64,000 nt of DNA, taken from assembly GCA_017979445.1 (NCBI GenBank), contig CM030714.1, forward strand, positions 930,001 to 994,000, in the 5' to 3' direction. Shown piece after piece: positions 13,247 through 23,733 of the stretch. The position numbers and the translations under genes were made by a program. Positions within the stretch are counted from its first letter, which is position 1, and every line of letters begins with the position of its first letter. The notes under the pieces are model-generated. The model did no database searches, had not been told where the DNA came from, and was given only the letters and a program-made list of their open reading frames with translations. This DNA comes from Akebia trifoliata (Eukaryota > Streptophyta > Magnoliopsida > Ranunculales > Lardizabalaceae).

Positions 13247-13878
13247 ATGTTGTAGTTATTCAATGAAAAACATTTATGATTCCTACACACTTTTCTATCA
13301 TAAAAGTGCAATGTGAGGTACAATCTTGAGGTTTGTCTAGCATGTCTTGTAATACTAATCTATATGTTACCCCTAATGACAAAGGGTAGATTTATAGTGG
13401 GGACACTTGCCTTCAAAAGAATTTTCAATGTTTATGGATTAGTGAACTATTACAATAGAGTTCAGTTGCCACGATTGTCCCCTTACAAAAAAAATAAAAA
13501 TTCCACTTTTAATTGTCCTCATGGCTTTTTTTTTTTTTTTCACAACTGTCCCCACAAAAACCTTCTACTATTGGTTGGCCCCACATGGACAAAATCCTGG
13601 CTCCACCACTGCCTAATAACCTACTCTTCAACCAAGGTTTCTAAAATTCCTTGGTTTTTTTTCCCTCCAAAAATTATGGCCTTGATGGATGATTTTAGCC
13701 TGCACAAATTGATTATTTAGACAATTTTCTATTTTGTTCATCTTTCAAATCAATGGGGAAAAAAATAAGTAATTTGTTTTGTTGTCCAAAAGACTACCAG
13801 ATAAATTGATAAAGGAAGATGGATGAATTTTTTTAAGGAAAAGTTGAGTTTTTGAGAGATAAAATCATGGGTTTTAAA

Positions 13879-14250
13879 TATATAGGGAGCGGTTCGACAG
13901 TCCTAAAATTTGCCAAACATTTTTTGTAAATCACTTTTGATGGGGTTGGAAGTTTTGGAATAGGCTGATTTTTTGTGAGGATGATCTCTACGGTGAAGAG
14001 ATCATTCTCACCAAAAATCAATTCATTTTGAAATTTCTAATCTACTTTACAAGTTGAAGAATCATGGATCGTCCAATTTTTGTAAATCATTTTTGATGGG
14101 ATTAGAAGTTTTGGAACAAGCTGATTTTTTGTGAGAATGATCTCCTCATCATAGAGATCATCCTCACAAAAAATCAGCTCATTCCAAAGCTTCTAACCCA
14201 TGTTTTGAAAAATGTTTGGCAAACTTTAAGGTTGCTGAACCGCCCCTATA
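13879..14250. mobile_element. Palindromic MITE-like element, family 3, copy A
   Basis: Terminal inverted repeats: atatagggagcggttcgaca on the left, and an inverse ending gctgaaccgcccctatatat on the right. Inside are two hairpin units in which ctgattttttgtgaggatga is followed about 30 bases later by its inverse. No open frame. Confidence 0.65.
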
Positions 14251-14630
14251 TATATTTATGACGGCGTTCGGAGGTCTTAAAGAGAGCCAAACATTTTTTA
14301 AATATATGGATTAGAAATTTCAGAATGGGATGAATTTTTTGTGAGGATGGTCTTTATGATGAAGAGATCACCTTCACCAAAAATCAGCCCATTCCAAAAC
14401 TTCTATCTCCTTCAAAATTGATTTATAAAAATTGGATGGTTCATGATTCTTCAACTTGTAAAGTATGTTTCGAAGTTTCAAAATGAGCTGATTTTTTGTA
14501 AGGATGATCTCTTCATCATAGAGATTACCCTCACAAAAAATTAGTTCATTCCAAAACCCCTATTTTGAAAAAATATTTAGCACAATGTTTTGCCTCTCTT
14601 TAGGGCCTTCGAATGCTTCCCATATATATA
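14251..14630. mobile_element. Palindromic MITE-like element, family 3, copy B
   Basis: It starts immediately after copy A. Its ends (ggcgttcggaggtcttaaag, and right end ctctttagggccttcgaatg) are inverse to each other. The same internal hairpin unit (gctgattttttgtaaggatg ... ctcacaaaaaattagttc) is present, more diverged than in copy A. Confidence 0.6.
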
Positions 14631-16020
14631 ATAGGGAATACTAACTTGCAAAACTTCACAGAGATGTTAGAATTCTCCAATACTTTTTTTTCTTCAATAA
14701 TTCGTTTACCCATTTTGTCATTTAATGAAAAAGACAATGGTATATTAGTGTTTCATATATATATATATATACTTATTTATTTGATTAATATTTGTTTCTT
14801 TCATAATAAATGTTAAGGGCATTTAACCTTTAGAATAAAATGTCTTGTTATAATAAATGATTTGACAATCAACGCAAACATACATTTATTGTGTAAAAGA
14901 CCATCATACCCTTGTTTATTTTCATTAAAAGACAAAGTAAATAGGGACATTATTAGAAATATAAAACACTAGAGAATGCTAACGTTCCATAAGGTCTTGG
15001 ATGCCATCATTCCCCATATATAATAATGGTACTTTAATATATCTATTAACCTCTTGGTGAAAATCACGATCAAGTTGAAATCATTAGTTTGAAAATGCAA
15101 TGAGGTATCTTTAAAATATTTACAATAACTTGTGACTAATCTATATAATCAAATACAATTGTAAGACCCACATTTATTATAATTTTATGGAGAATAAATC
15201 TCCCATCAATTATACTTTGTGAGATAAACCTCCAATCAATTTATAAGTTTGTGAGAGTCGCTTTGTTTCTTTTATTATTTTTCCATATAACTTTACTACA
15301 TTTCATTTTTTAACCCATTAGCTCACTTTATTAGTTTTTATATTTTATCCCTTTAATCTCAAAATTTTAATAATATCCTTTAAATTTTGTTTTTTTTTAC
15401 TTTTATCCCCTTTATTCCGAAGAGTATGCACCGCACAGGTAAATTCTAATATATACCTAAATGACTCAATAATGACTATACGGATTTGGATCAAGTTAGG
15501 ATTGGATGGGTTTTTTTCTTATTTTATATTACGATTCAAATTCGACCCAAGACAATGAAAGGGTAAAAATTGGATCTAGTCCAACTTAATATACAATACA
15601 TAAACAATTGTCATATTTAAACAAAATATATATAAATAAAATTCTTGCCTTTTATCATATACACCTTAATACAATACAACAAAAGTTATAACGCTAATAG
15701 CCTAATATTAGGCAGATCCAATTTCACGGATGGGAAAGGTGTAAAGTCAGAAGGAATGCGTGTTGAGGGCCACCCCACAAGGTTTCCTACTTTTGAAGGA
15801 AAAGTACTTTAAAGCCGATTTGGATTTAGTGGACGTTTTAAAGCAACTTAAGATCTTAATTTAGAGGACAAAAGTATGCCGTCCTGCGTTGTAATAGGCA
15901 GGCAAGTGGCAAAACGTCTAAATTCCAAAATTCTTGAAGGGGAAAATACCAAAACAGTCTTTTATCAGGCCAAAATTACTGACCCAGCCATTTTCCTACA
16001 AATATTTATCAAATAATAAT

Positions 16021-16110
16021 GTTGAAGAGTGAAGTGATCCCAAAATTAAACTTCACATCGCACACCCTGACTTGAAAGTGTATGGGCATCATAGATGCTT
16101 TGACTTTGCA
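16021..16110. mobile_element. Half copy of palindromic family 2
   Basis: gaagtgatcccaaaattaaa, cttcacatcgcacaccctga and cttgaaagtgtatgggcatc match the left arm of the elements at 23111 and 48885. The right arm is missing and a SINE begins directly after, so this is probably a truncated copy. Confidence 0.5.
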
Positions 16111-16111
16111 T

Positions 16112-16312
16112 AATTGATAGACCATGATCTCATCCAAGGACTAGTCCTGGAGTACGTGCAACACCCACACATCACGCACCTAGTAATGTGAGGGTGTGCA
16201 CTCGCAGGTGGACCCTAGGAATTAATACTTGTACTGGGTATTGGACTCATGACCTCTGGGTATTAATTGCTTATCGGTCAAAATTACCATTGAGCCAACC
16301 CCCTCTAGGTTA
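16112..16312 (-). mobile_element. tRNA-derived SINE (copy 1)
   Basis: On the minus strand the unit begins ggggttggctcaatggtaat, which has the look of a Pol III A box (tggctcaatgg). About 35 bases later comes gaggtcatgagtccaatacc, a B-box-like block. The unit is about 70% or more alike by eye to copies at 27089-27337 and 61885-62062. It is non-coding. Confidence 0.65.
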
Positions 16313-17285
16313 GAGCTACTAACATTATTTATAATAAAAAAAAGGTCATTTACATGTATATGATTATGTATCTTCACGAGAAATCATTTTCTCAAAATAA
16401 ACGATTTTTCCATCTTAGTGAGAAGATATTCTGATCCTGATCAAACCCCAAAGAAATAGATTTTCTCAACAAAAGTGACATTCCTAACGTTAATCTCCCA
16501 CAATTACACACATCGCCAAAGCTGCAATCCAAAATTTCTTTGACATTCTCCTACACTAACAAACACTTTCCAAGGAATCAATTTTCTCAGGATCATTTTT
16601 TTTCTTCAAGAAATTAATTTTCCCAACAAGTAGAGAAAATATTACATTTTTCTTCTATTTTCTTTACCCTCCATTTACTTCTTTTGAGTTCTTATCATCA
16701 AAGAAATCACACATAATCATGCAAATCTTTCATCATTAAAATGTATTAAAAGGTAGAGTTGTTTTAATAATTAGATCTTGTTTTAAGTAGGCAACATGAG
16801 GTGCCTCCAATATATTTCTCTCCTTTTATCTACTAAATAGCTATCTTAAGAAGATTATACATTACTTTAAATATATATACATATATATATATTTCAAATC
16901 ATAACTAAACAATAATAATTTTATAATAGTTTTAGATTAAAATGTAAAATTTAACCTTAATTAGAAATAGAAAATAATAGACCATCAGAAAAATCTCCAC
17001 TAGAGCTTTCTAATGGATCCGATCTTATTGCAAACCAACTTGTAGATTACAGGGAAAAAAATATTTAACACAAATAACAACACCATATTCCAAGGTGTTA
17101 ATGAAAAGGCATTAGCCAAAAAAAGTTGTTCTTTTAACGTGCAAGATCGAATAAATGGAAGAAAATTATATGTCGAACAACTGTATATGACTATAAAGAA
17201 TACAATTCTTAAGGATTGTTCGTGAATACAGGCTTTATATACTTATCATCATTGAAGTGGTCAACGAGAAGCCAATCCATGTAGA

Positions 17286-20200
17286 TCACTTCTTGGACCT
17301 CAAAAGTAGGCCGCAACAACTCTGCAGAACCAAACATTGGAGACAAAATAAGGCTTGGACGAATAAATCAGAAAAGAAAAATCAAATGAAGTTCTACAAT
17401 ATTATTTTGATTCTTCATGGACTGATAAGTTCCAACTCAAAACCAATTGGCAAAGAGTGGAGAGGCCCAGGAGCTTATAAGAGAGAGATAAGGCAATAAG
17501 TGTCCGATATGGACCTAACTAAACACACCCCTGCACATGTCAGCCGGACTGGGCCAAAGCATGTGGAGATATGAACTGAGTGACGTGGAGGAGAGAAAGG
17601 CCCACTAGAGGGCCAGGAGCTTATAAAGAGAGGGATAAGGCAATAAGTGTCTGATGTGGGACTAAACTCAACACGGACTACCATTGAATTTGATCACTAT
17701 CGATTTCAATTTATCACGATATGTAAAGTTAAAATGTACAAATTGAGACAAAGCATTAGAGCAAGCATGGACTCTACAAACCTTTGAACGTGGAGAAGAA
17801 CTTCCACGGTTTCTCTGTCCAGCATTATAAATGGTTGGCTCAGTAGGTATTGTTGAGAGCTTAGATGCTCCAATTTGTTTCTCTTCTTTTACTTTGTTAA
17901 AGATGATAGTAAACCCTTCGCCTGATGCAGGGTCTGTTTCGTCCCAAGCACCAAATTTGGGTACCGATGCCCCTTGACGCTGCTGTTGCTGATAAAATAG
18001 AAAATTCAGGCAATACATGAAAACACATTCTTAAGTTATACAGATTTTCTGAAACACAAGTCTTAAAGATGGATGTAAACCACCGACATATATAGTCTAA
18101 GATCTCAGAATTTATGCTCAAATTATTTCAGTGAGGATCCTCATTCTTTCGAGTTTTTTCATCCCTATTCTTTTTACGGAACAATAGAAAACACATAATC
18201 AAGCATCATATTGAACACCCATACATAAATGTCCAAACTTCATACAAGATTCAAGTCGGGAAAAAGTAGAGTTCACTTACATCCTCTCGGGGATTTCCAC
18301 TTTTGTGTCGAGCTGGTGGTGATGACGGGGAGTAGCTATTGCTACCTTCTCCGAAATTCTTCTTTTGACTGGACCTTGTGCGATGATGGTTTGGTTGCAG
18401 AAGTGAACGGTCCGAACTGCTTGATTCCGAGTTAATATTCTTACGGCTCCTACTTTTTTGTTGATCCGGATTGATGTTCTGATTAGTGGTATTACGGTGT
18501 ACACATCCTTCGTCCCTGTTGGCATGTTCTGAAGTGGTACGTGATGGTGGAGCCTGAACTATGTAACTACCACCATAGCTTTCGCGTCCCATAATTCCAC
18601 CTGTGAAGATGTCTGGGTTCTCTTCGGGATCATTCGGATTGACCATCTTTGCTCCACTGCTTCTCTCTTTACGAGCATTGTCAAAATATGCAGTGTAAGG
18701 TACATTTTCTCCATCCCAATTGCCAAACTTTGGAACGTGGGAACGTTGCTGGATGAACCACAAGTAAGCAGATTCATGTAAGGAACAATTAAGTGAGTTT
18801 CTAAATTTATTACTACTTAAAGAACCACTGAAATGTGATGGTATAACAAACTTTTTCGGAACTAAAACAGAGAAATTTTATTGAAAACTTATGCATTTCT
18901 ATTCATTTGTCCGAGTTTCTTAATCAAAACAAATCAGATCAAGAAAACAAGGATATAATTTGTAGCAGGATATGCATATAATGCCACTGGGGGTTCAATG
19001 TTTGAGCCCATGGAGCTTATAAATGAAACCTAAAGAATGGAAAAAATATTGTTTGGTGAATACCACATCAATAGATCTAGCATCCACAGCATTTCAAATA
19101 TTTAGTGTAGGCAACTAAAATAGCATGACTTTGATTGGAAGGATTGCTTCAAAAGGTCGAAACATGATACCACCCTCTTCAAAGTGCAATACGTGTCCAC
19201 GCAATCCCAACTATGACAGTGACCTTTTAGAACCGCACTTTCATTGGATATAAGGATAAGAGACATATGGCATCATAAAGAGATGGTTGTATAAGTGTTT
19301 TTGAAACAATCTTCCCCATTAGAGTTTTCTCCCAAACAATAGGTATTTTTAGGAGATCAAGGAGTATAGTGAAATAGAGAGCTGAAAGAATGTATAAAAA
19401 AAACCCAGCACCCACTAAATAAATAAAAATAAGACTAGAAAGAACTATGAGATCAAAAGACAATGATAAAGAGAGAATTTTTAGTTGAGTAACACTCAAA
19501 TAGAAATCGATGTATTTATTTCAAATTCAAAATATAAAGCCTTCTGTGTGCAAGAAATAGCCCTCACTTGCAAAGTATAAATAAAAAACAAGAACCAAAC
19601 AAAAAGTATGCAGAAGACAAAAATATTTTACTAACCACAAAACAGCTAAAAGATCGACAGATGAAGCAAATTAAATACCACCAACCAAAACCCAGAACCC
19701 CACGATTCCAAAAGCAATACAGAAAACAATTAAACATTCTCAAAACACAAGATAATCCTCCATTAGTAAGTGATGATTCCCAAAAAAAAAAAAAAAAAAA
19801 CAGCAACCTCGAAAGGCAGCCATAATATCCAAATTAAACAATATTATCAAACTCAAAATCCTAGTAACAACAGCAAAAACCTTTCTTACGGAAGTATTGT
19901 TATATGTGAGTCAGTTAAATTAATCTATCACTAACTTTTGTGCCCACATAAGCTTATAACTCAAGATGGGAAGGATGGTTCCCATGAGCCGAGCGTCTTG
20001 GCTAGGGGTTGGGTCTCCCCCACCTGTCTTGAGGGGTTTTGGGACAGTGCCCTGTCCCAAATTGTTTGGGGATGTTTCTTAGTGGAGAACTCCATTTGTG
20101 CATCTGGGTTTTCCTTATTGATCTGGAACTAAGGATTGGAAGTAGGATTTGGACTTATATAAATGATCGATTTGGGCTTAAAGGTGCTTATCTTGTATTA

Positions 20201-20621
20201 CTTTTAATTCACATATAGTAGAAACTGTTGATCATCGACAACAACAACAACAAACGATATAGGCTCATCTTGTACTATTTTTCAATTCCCACATTATGAA
20301 ATCTCTTGATCATCCACAACAATAGATATAGCCATTAGAGCTGGACCACAAAAATATATGAGAGTTATCATTTTTCTGGTTCTCTTTTTCTTTCTTGGTA
20401 ATTTCAATCCATTATGGTTAATGGTCAGTTTTGCAATAAGGTACAACCTAAAAAATTCAATAAAACTCAATCCAACCCTCAATTGAGAAAGTAAATTAAA
20501 CACCATAAATCAAAACCCACATCATAAAAAAAATATTTAAAAAAAAAAAATCCATCAAAGATCAAATAACATACAAAAGACAGATGAGAAAAAGAAGAGT
20601 AACAAGAAAACTTACAGCCAT
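17286..20621 (-). CDS. RIN4: RPM1-interacting protein 4 (RIN4), NOI-domain immune regulator, 238 aa
   Basis: Plasma-membrane hub of plant immunity, a target of several bacterial effectors and guarded by NLR receptors. Four exons in phase: 20621-20616 (ATG GCT only), 18748-18281, 17988-17782 and 17321-17286 (TGA). Two NOI repeats are clear: VPKFGNW (residues 7-13) followed by [12 protein letters not shown], and VPKFGAWDE (167-175) followed by [13 protein letters not shown]. Both VPKFGxW cores match the known AvrRpt2 cleavage sites of Arabidopsis RIN4. Thr21 and Thr185 align with phosphosites T21 and T166 of the Arabidopsis protein. The last 36-bp exon encodes [11 protein letters not shown], giving the cysteine pair (229-230) expected to be palmitoylated. 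The middle (about 60-155) is low-complexity, rich in Ser, Asn and Arg. Intron 1 is 1.87 kb. The tiny first and last exons rest on phase, splice signals and family ends, and an ORF search alone would miss them. Confidence 0.92.
17467..17674. repeat. Imperfect direct repeat in RIN4 intron 3
   Basis: A ~61-base block, ccaggagcttataagagaga then taaggcaataagtgtccgat, at 17467-17527 recurs at 17613-17674 with few changes, about 146 bases apart. The shared tail gtgtctgatgtgggactaaa is a common word in plant dispersed repeats. It may be the remains of a small element; its type is uncertain. Confidence 0.65.
18749..20615. other. RIN4 intron 1 (1.87 kb)
   Basis: Lies between the six-base coding exon 1 and exon 2. 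AT-rich, with an A run at 19782-19800 and a (caa)n stretch near 20238-20255 of the sort seen beside LINE ends. No exon or complete transposon recognised. Confidence 0.5.
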
Positions 20622-22194
20622 TACTCAAGTGGGTTATAGGTGTTTTAGAAATCTTGGGTCCTTAAAAGAAGAACTAGAGAAAACAAGAAGAACAAGAAGA
20701 AGAACCAAGATTTCTTCTGAATCCATTTTGGTATTATTTTGACTTTTGAAGCCGGAAATCCCAGGAGATGTCACTGCTGCAGACAATCATTCGATAGCTT
20801 CTAGGCTTCAAAGACTGAAACCAAAAACAATTGTCTTTTTCGCCTGTTGTTTTCTGATTTGATTTCGAATATCAGTTATGATGGCGCGAATCGCTTGATT
20901 TGGTCTCTGTTTCGCTTTTTGGCTCCAACAGGAGCGTAGTGTGCGCTCTTTTGGCCCATGTTATACCCACCCCATTTATCCGAGGCACCCCCAACAAATT
21001 ATTTTGACGATTAGGGCACCCCAACTGATCAAAGCATCCTTTTTTTTTTTGTCAACATGAATACGTCTACATAAACCAAATAAATCTTCTGGAGGAATGT
21101 CGATTTGCCAAAGTGTCAATATAGGTGGGGTGCTCTAATCGTGGTAAAACTTAAGTTTTCAATAGTTCATAGGTGCTCTTATTAACACGGGGGGCACCGC
21201 GAAACCACAACCCACTCTTTTTCCACCTCATTTATTTCTATATTTTCCTTTTGATATATTATATTACTACCCCCAAATTTTATTTTTACACTCTAAACAT
21301 GAAATTGAATAATACATCAAGAAAGGAGGGATTAAAACGCAGAAATGAGAAATGGTGTGTAATTATTTTTATTTGGTGTGTTATATATAATCTTATTACT
21401 TAAGTTATCGACCTGATTAGACACGATATCCAATCCCTTTTGGCAACTTCATATTTGGATCAATGATTTTAATTTTAATAAGGACTCAATCTAATATGGA
21501 TCCAATTTGATAGACGATCAGATAGTCAAGTATGTTTGTTTGTATTTTACATATCATTTCATCATGATAGAGCAGATTTTACTCACATGGTGGCAACTAA
21601 GTGTGGAAAGATTTTTGTGGGGGTAATAGTGACAGATTTTTTTATTTGTCACTATTATTTATTGCAATAATTGTTAAATACATGCCCTTATCGTCACCAC
21701 TGTAAATCTACCCTGTTCATCGCGTTGATACAGTCCAACTCCAAAAGCAATTCCTATATGATTGGATTTTTTTTTCTTAAAATTGTGATATGATAAAATC
21801 CAATCCAACAAGAATCTGATCCAATGCTTATTAGATTGATTCTCCTTGATCAGATCCAATTATAATCAAAACACCCAACGTGGACCCAATAGATCGATGG
21901 AGCTACTTGTGAATTGTGATGATAATGAATTTGGTGTGGGAGTATAGGGTTGACAATGATCCCGAAATGTACCAGGTGTCTGGGCCGATCCTATCTAAAA
22001 AACATGACAAATCGAATTTGGATTAAAATCTTAGTTTGAAATAATTTTAGATCTACTCCAATCATTATGAAAAAATTCTGATTCAAACATATTTTAATAA
22101 TTTTTTATTTTTATTTTTAATTTCATATACATTTTAATCTTTTTGATTTCCCTCTATATTTATAGTTGGAAAGTAGATTTTTTTAAAAGAATCG

Positions 22195-22414
22195 TGATAA
22201 TCTGACTCCCTCACATAGCATACTCAAAATACTCTTGTGAGTCATGATATGACATGTGTTAGAACCATAGACTTTATGCCTCGGGATACACTACGCACAC
22301 CCCCATAAATATGTTTAATTGTGTATCTCGATAAAAGAAAAATCTATAATTTTGGCACATGCCACATCAGGGGAGTATTTTGAATATGCCACGTGGGATG
22401 CGTCAGATTATCAT
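22195..22414. mobile_element. MITE-like palindromic element, family 1 (copy b)
   Basis: The arms tgataatctgactccctcac and (inverse) tgataatctgacgcatccca frame the core: gcctcgggatacactacgca on the left and gtgtatctcgataaaagaaa on the right. The right arm carries gccacgtggg. It is inserted within a longer AT-rich repeat (about 21955-22625). Confidence 0.7.
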
Positions 22415-22713
22415 TTCTCCTTTTAAAATTTTATATGATTTTAAATTATTTTGAACATTGTTCATATGAAAATAAGATATGTGTTCGAATCGATTTTGGA
22501 TTAAGAGTTAAATGAAATGGATCGAATTTGATTCACATATTCATTAATCCGTTTGGATGTAGTATATATTTAAAAAAAAAAAAAAAATTTAGACCGATAT
22601 TAGGGTGTTATTGATCCGTTATCCCATGGGGCCCATCCCATGGGAGTACAGCGTATATTCCTGCCACGTTAGGCAATTAAGATTGGAATGCATGGTTTAG
22701 GAACAAGTATTCA

Positions 22714-22801
22714 CTGCCACGTGGTATTTTGAAAATTAATCCTTGGACCGTTGCTGCATTATTCAGTGGTTTCTGTGGTTTCTCACAATACCACGTGGCA
22801 G
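22714..22801. promoter_or_regulatory. Short inverted repeat with two CACGTG (G-box) cores upstream of PTOX
   Basis: ctgccacgtggtatt at 22714-22728 is repeated as its exact inverse aataccacgtggcag at 22787-22801. Each arm holds the palindrome CACGTG, the G-box/ABRE core recognised by plant bZIP and bHLH factors. It sits about 0.93-1.0 kb before the PTOX start codon. The arms could instead be ends of a miniature transposon; any regulatory role is inference. Confidence 0.45.
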
Positions 22802-23110
22802 TTGGAGATATTTCTTGTCCGACTTGGTTGATTTTTACAGATCTCTCTATATTTTGTACAATATGGTAGATATCTCTCTACATTTTTAAACCGATGACAT
22901 ACCCCTTGAATTTGGTCCTCTCTGGGAGACAAATATAAAATGAACAGAATGGCCTCATCTTTAACCTCAAACCCAAATATTGATTTTTCTTCCAAAATCT
23001 CACCATCTCTATGCTTTACAACCTTTTCAATGTTGTCTTCACCTCTACTTGGAGACCCTTGATTTTTCTACTCAAAAAAATCAACCTTCATCTAATTATT
23101 TTTCAAATTG

Positions 23111-23283
23111 TGTTGGAGTGACCTCAAGATTATACCTCATCACAAATCTTGACACGAAAGTGTGTAAGAACCATAGATATTTTTGACTTGTATATCGATG
23201 AAACGTATTTATAATTTCTACATACTTATATGCCAAGATGTGCGATATGATGTACAATTTTGATGTCACTTCAACATTATTCT
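23111..23283. mobile_element. Palindromic MITE-like element, family 2 (copy near PTOX)
   Basis: The left arm tgttggagtgacctcaagat is the inverse of the right arm ending tttgatgtcacttcaacatt; inner arms cacaaatcttgacacgaaag and tgccaagatgtgcgatatga also pair. It resembles 48885-49032. It lies about 450 bases upstream of the PTOX start. Confidence 0.65.
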
Positions 23284-23733
23284 TTCTTTTTTTTTTTCTC
23301 CTTTTTACTAGACAAGATAAGATTAATGATTGACATAATTTAAGATGTGTTCAACAAGTTTTGGATCCTAACATCAACGATACACAAGTTGTCTTATTAA
23401 CTTAGCCAAATTACCCATTTTCCTCTAGTCACCTAAACATCCTATACTGTCTTGAAATTACTCAGGAGAAAAATTTAAGGATTTTTGGATAGAAAGTAGA
23501 TATTGATCGATCACAAGGGCATTTAGATCATTTTATATAAGTCTCTCAAAACACCAAGGTCAAGGGGTATCTAAAATATTTATTAAACGTAAAGGGGTTT
23601 GTCTAAATCAAACTTCTTGTCTCTTCTCATCATTCGACCGCCTTCGATGACATAAAAAGACACAACGAGGAATATGTGAGCTTCGAGTTCGAAGATCCAA
23701 CGAAATCGAATATCAGAGAGAGAGAGAGCGATC

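Larger units (their letters stand above)
12775..17285. other. Intergenic region between EHD1 and RIN4, transposon-rich
   Basis: The first ~150 bases are the EHD1 leader/promoter, with GA/CT repeats at 12788-12808. The rest holds a family 1 palindrome (about 13075-13246), a back-to-back pair of palindromic elements (13879-14630), a half copy of palindromic family 2 (16021-16110) and a tRNA-derived SINE (16112-16312). No protein-coding gene is supported. Confidence 0.55.
20622..23733. other. Divergent intergenic region between RIN4 and PTOX (shared upstream region)
   Basis: RIN4 (minus) and PTOX (plus) are transcribed away from each other, so both promoters lie here. The region contains an inverted-repeat stretch (about 20965-21190, cacccc/ggggtg words), a family 1 palindrome (22195-22414), a short inverted repeat with two CACGTG cores (22714-22801) and a family 2 palindrome (23111-23283). 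(GA)n lies just before the PTOX start (23716-23728). No gene seen. Confidence 0.6.

Noticed and set aside
13313..13720. 135-codon plus-strand frame
   Set aside because: Runs through a poly-T tract (Phe run), no domain, and no supporting splice or start context.
16250..16312. tRNA gene suggested by A- and B-box-like words
   Set aside because: It does not fold as a cloverleaf by eye, and the same unit recurs with a longer body at 27089 and 61885, so it is a SINE.
18229..18777. Alternative plus- and minus-strand frames across 18229-18777
   Set aside because: They overlap RIN4 exon 2, whose frame matches the family along its length; the others are shadows.
19938..20132. 64-codon plus-strand frame with several Trp and Cys
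   Set aside because: Antisense within RIN4 intron 1, no homology recognised; perhaps transposon-derived.
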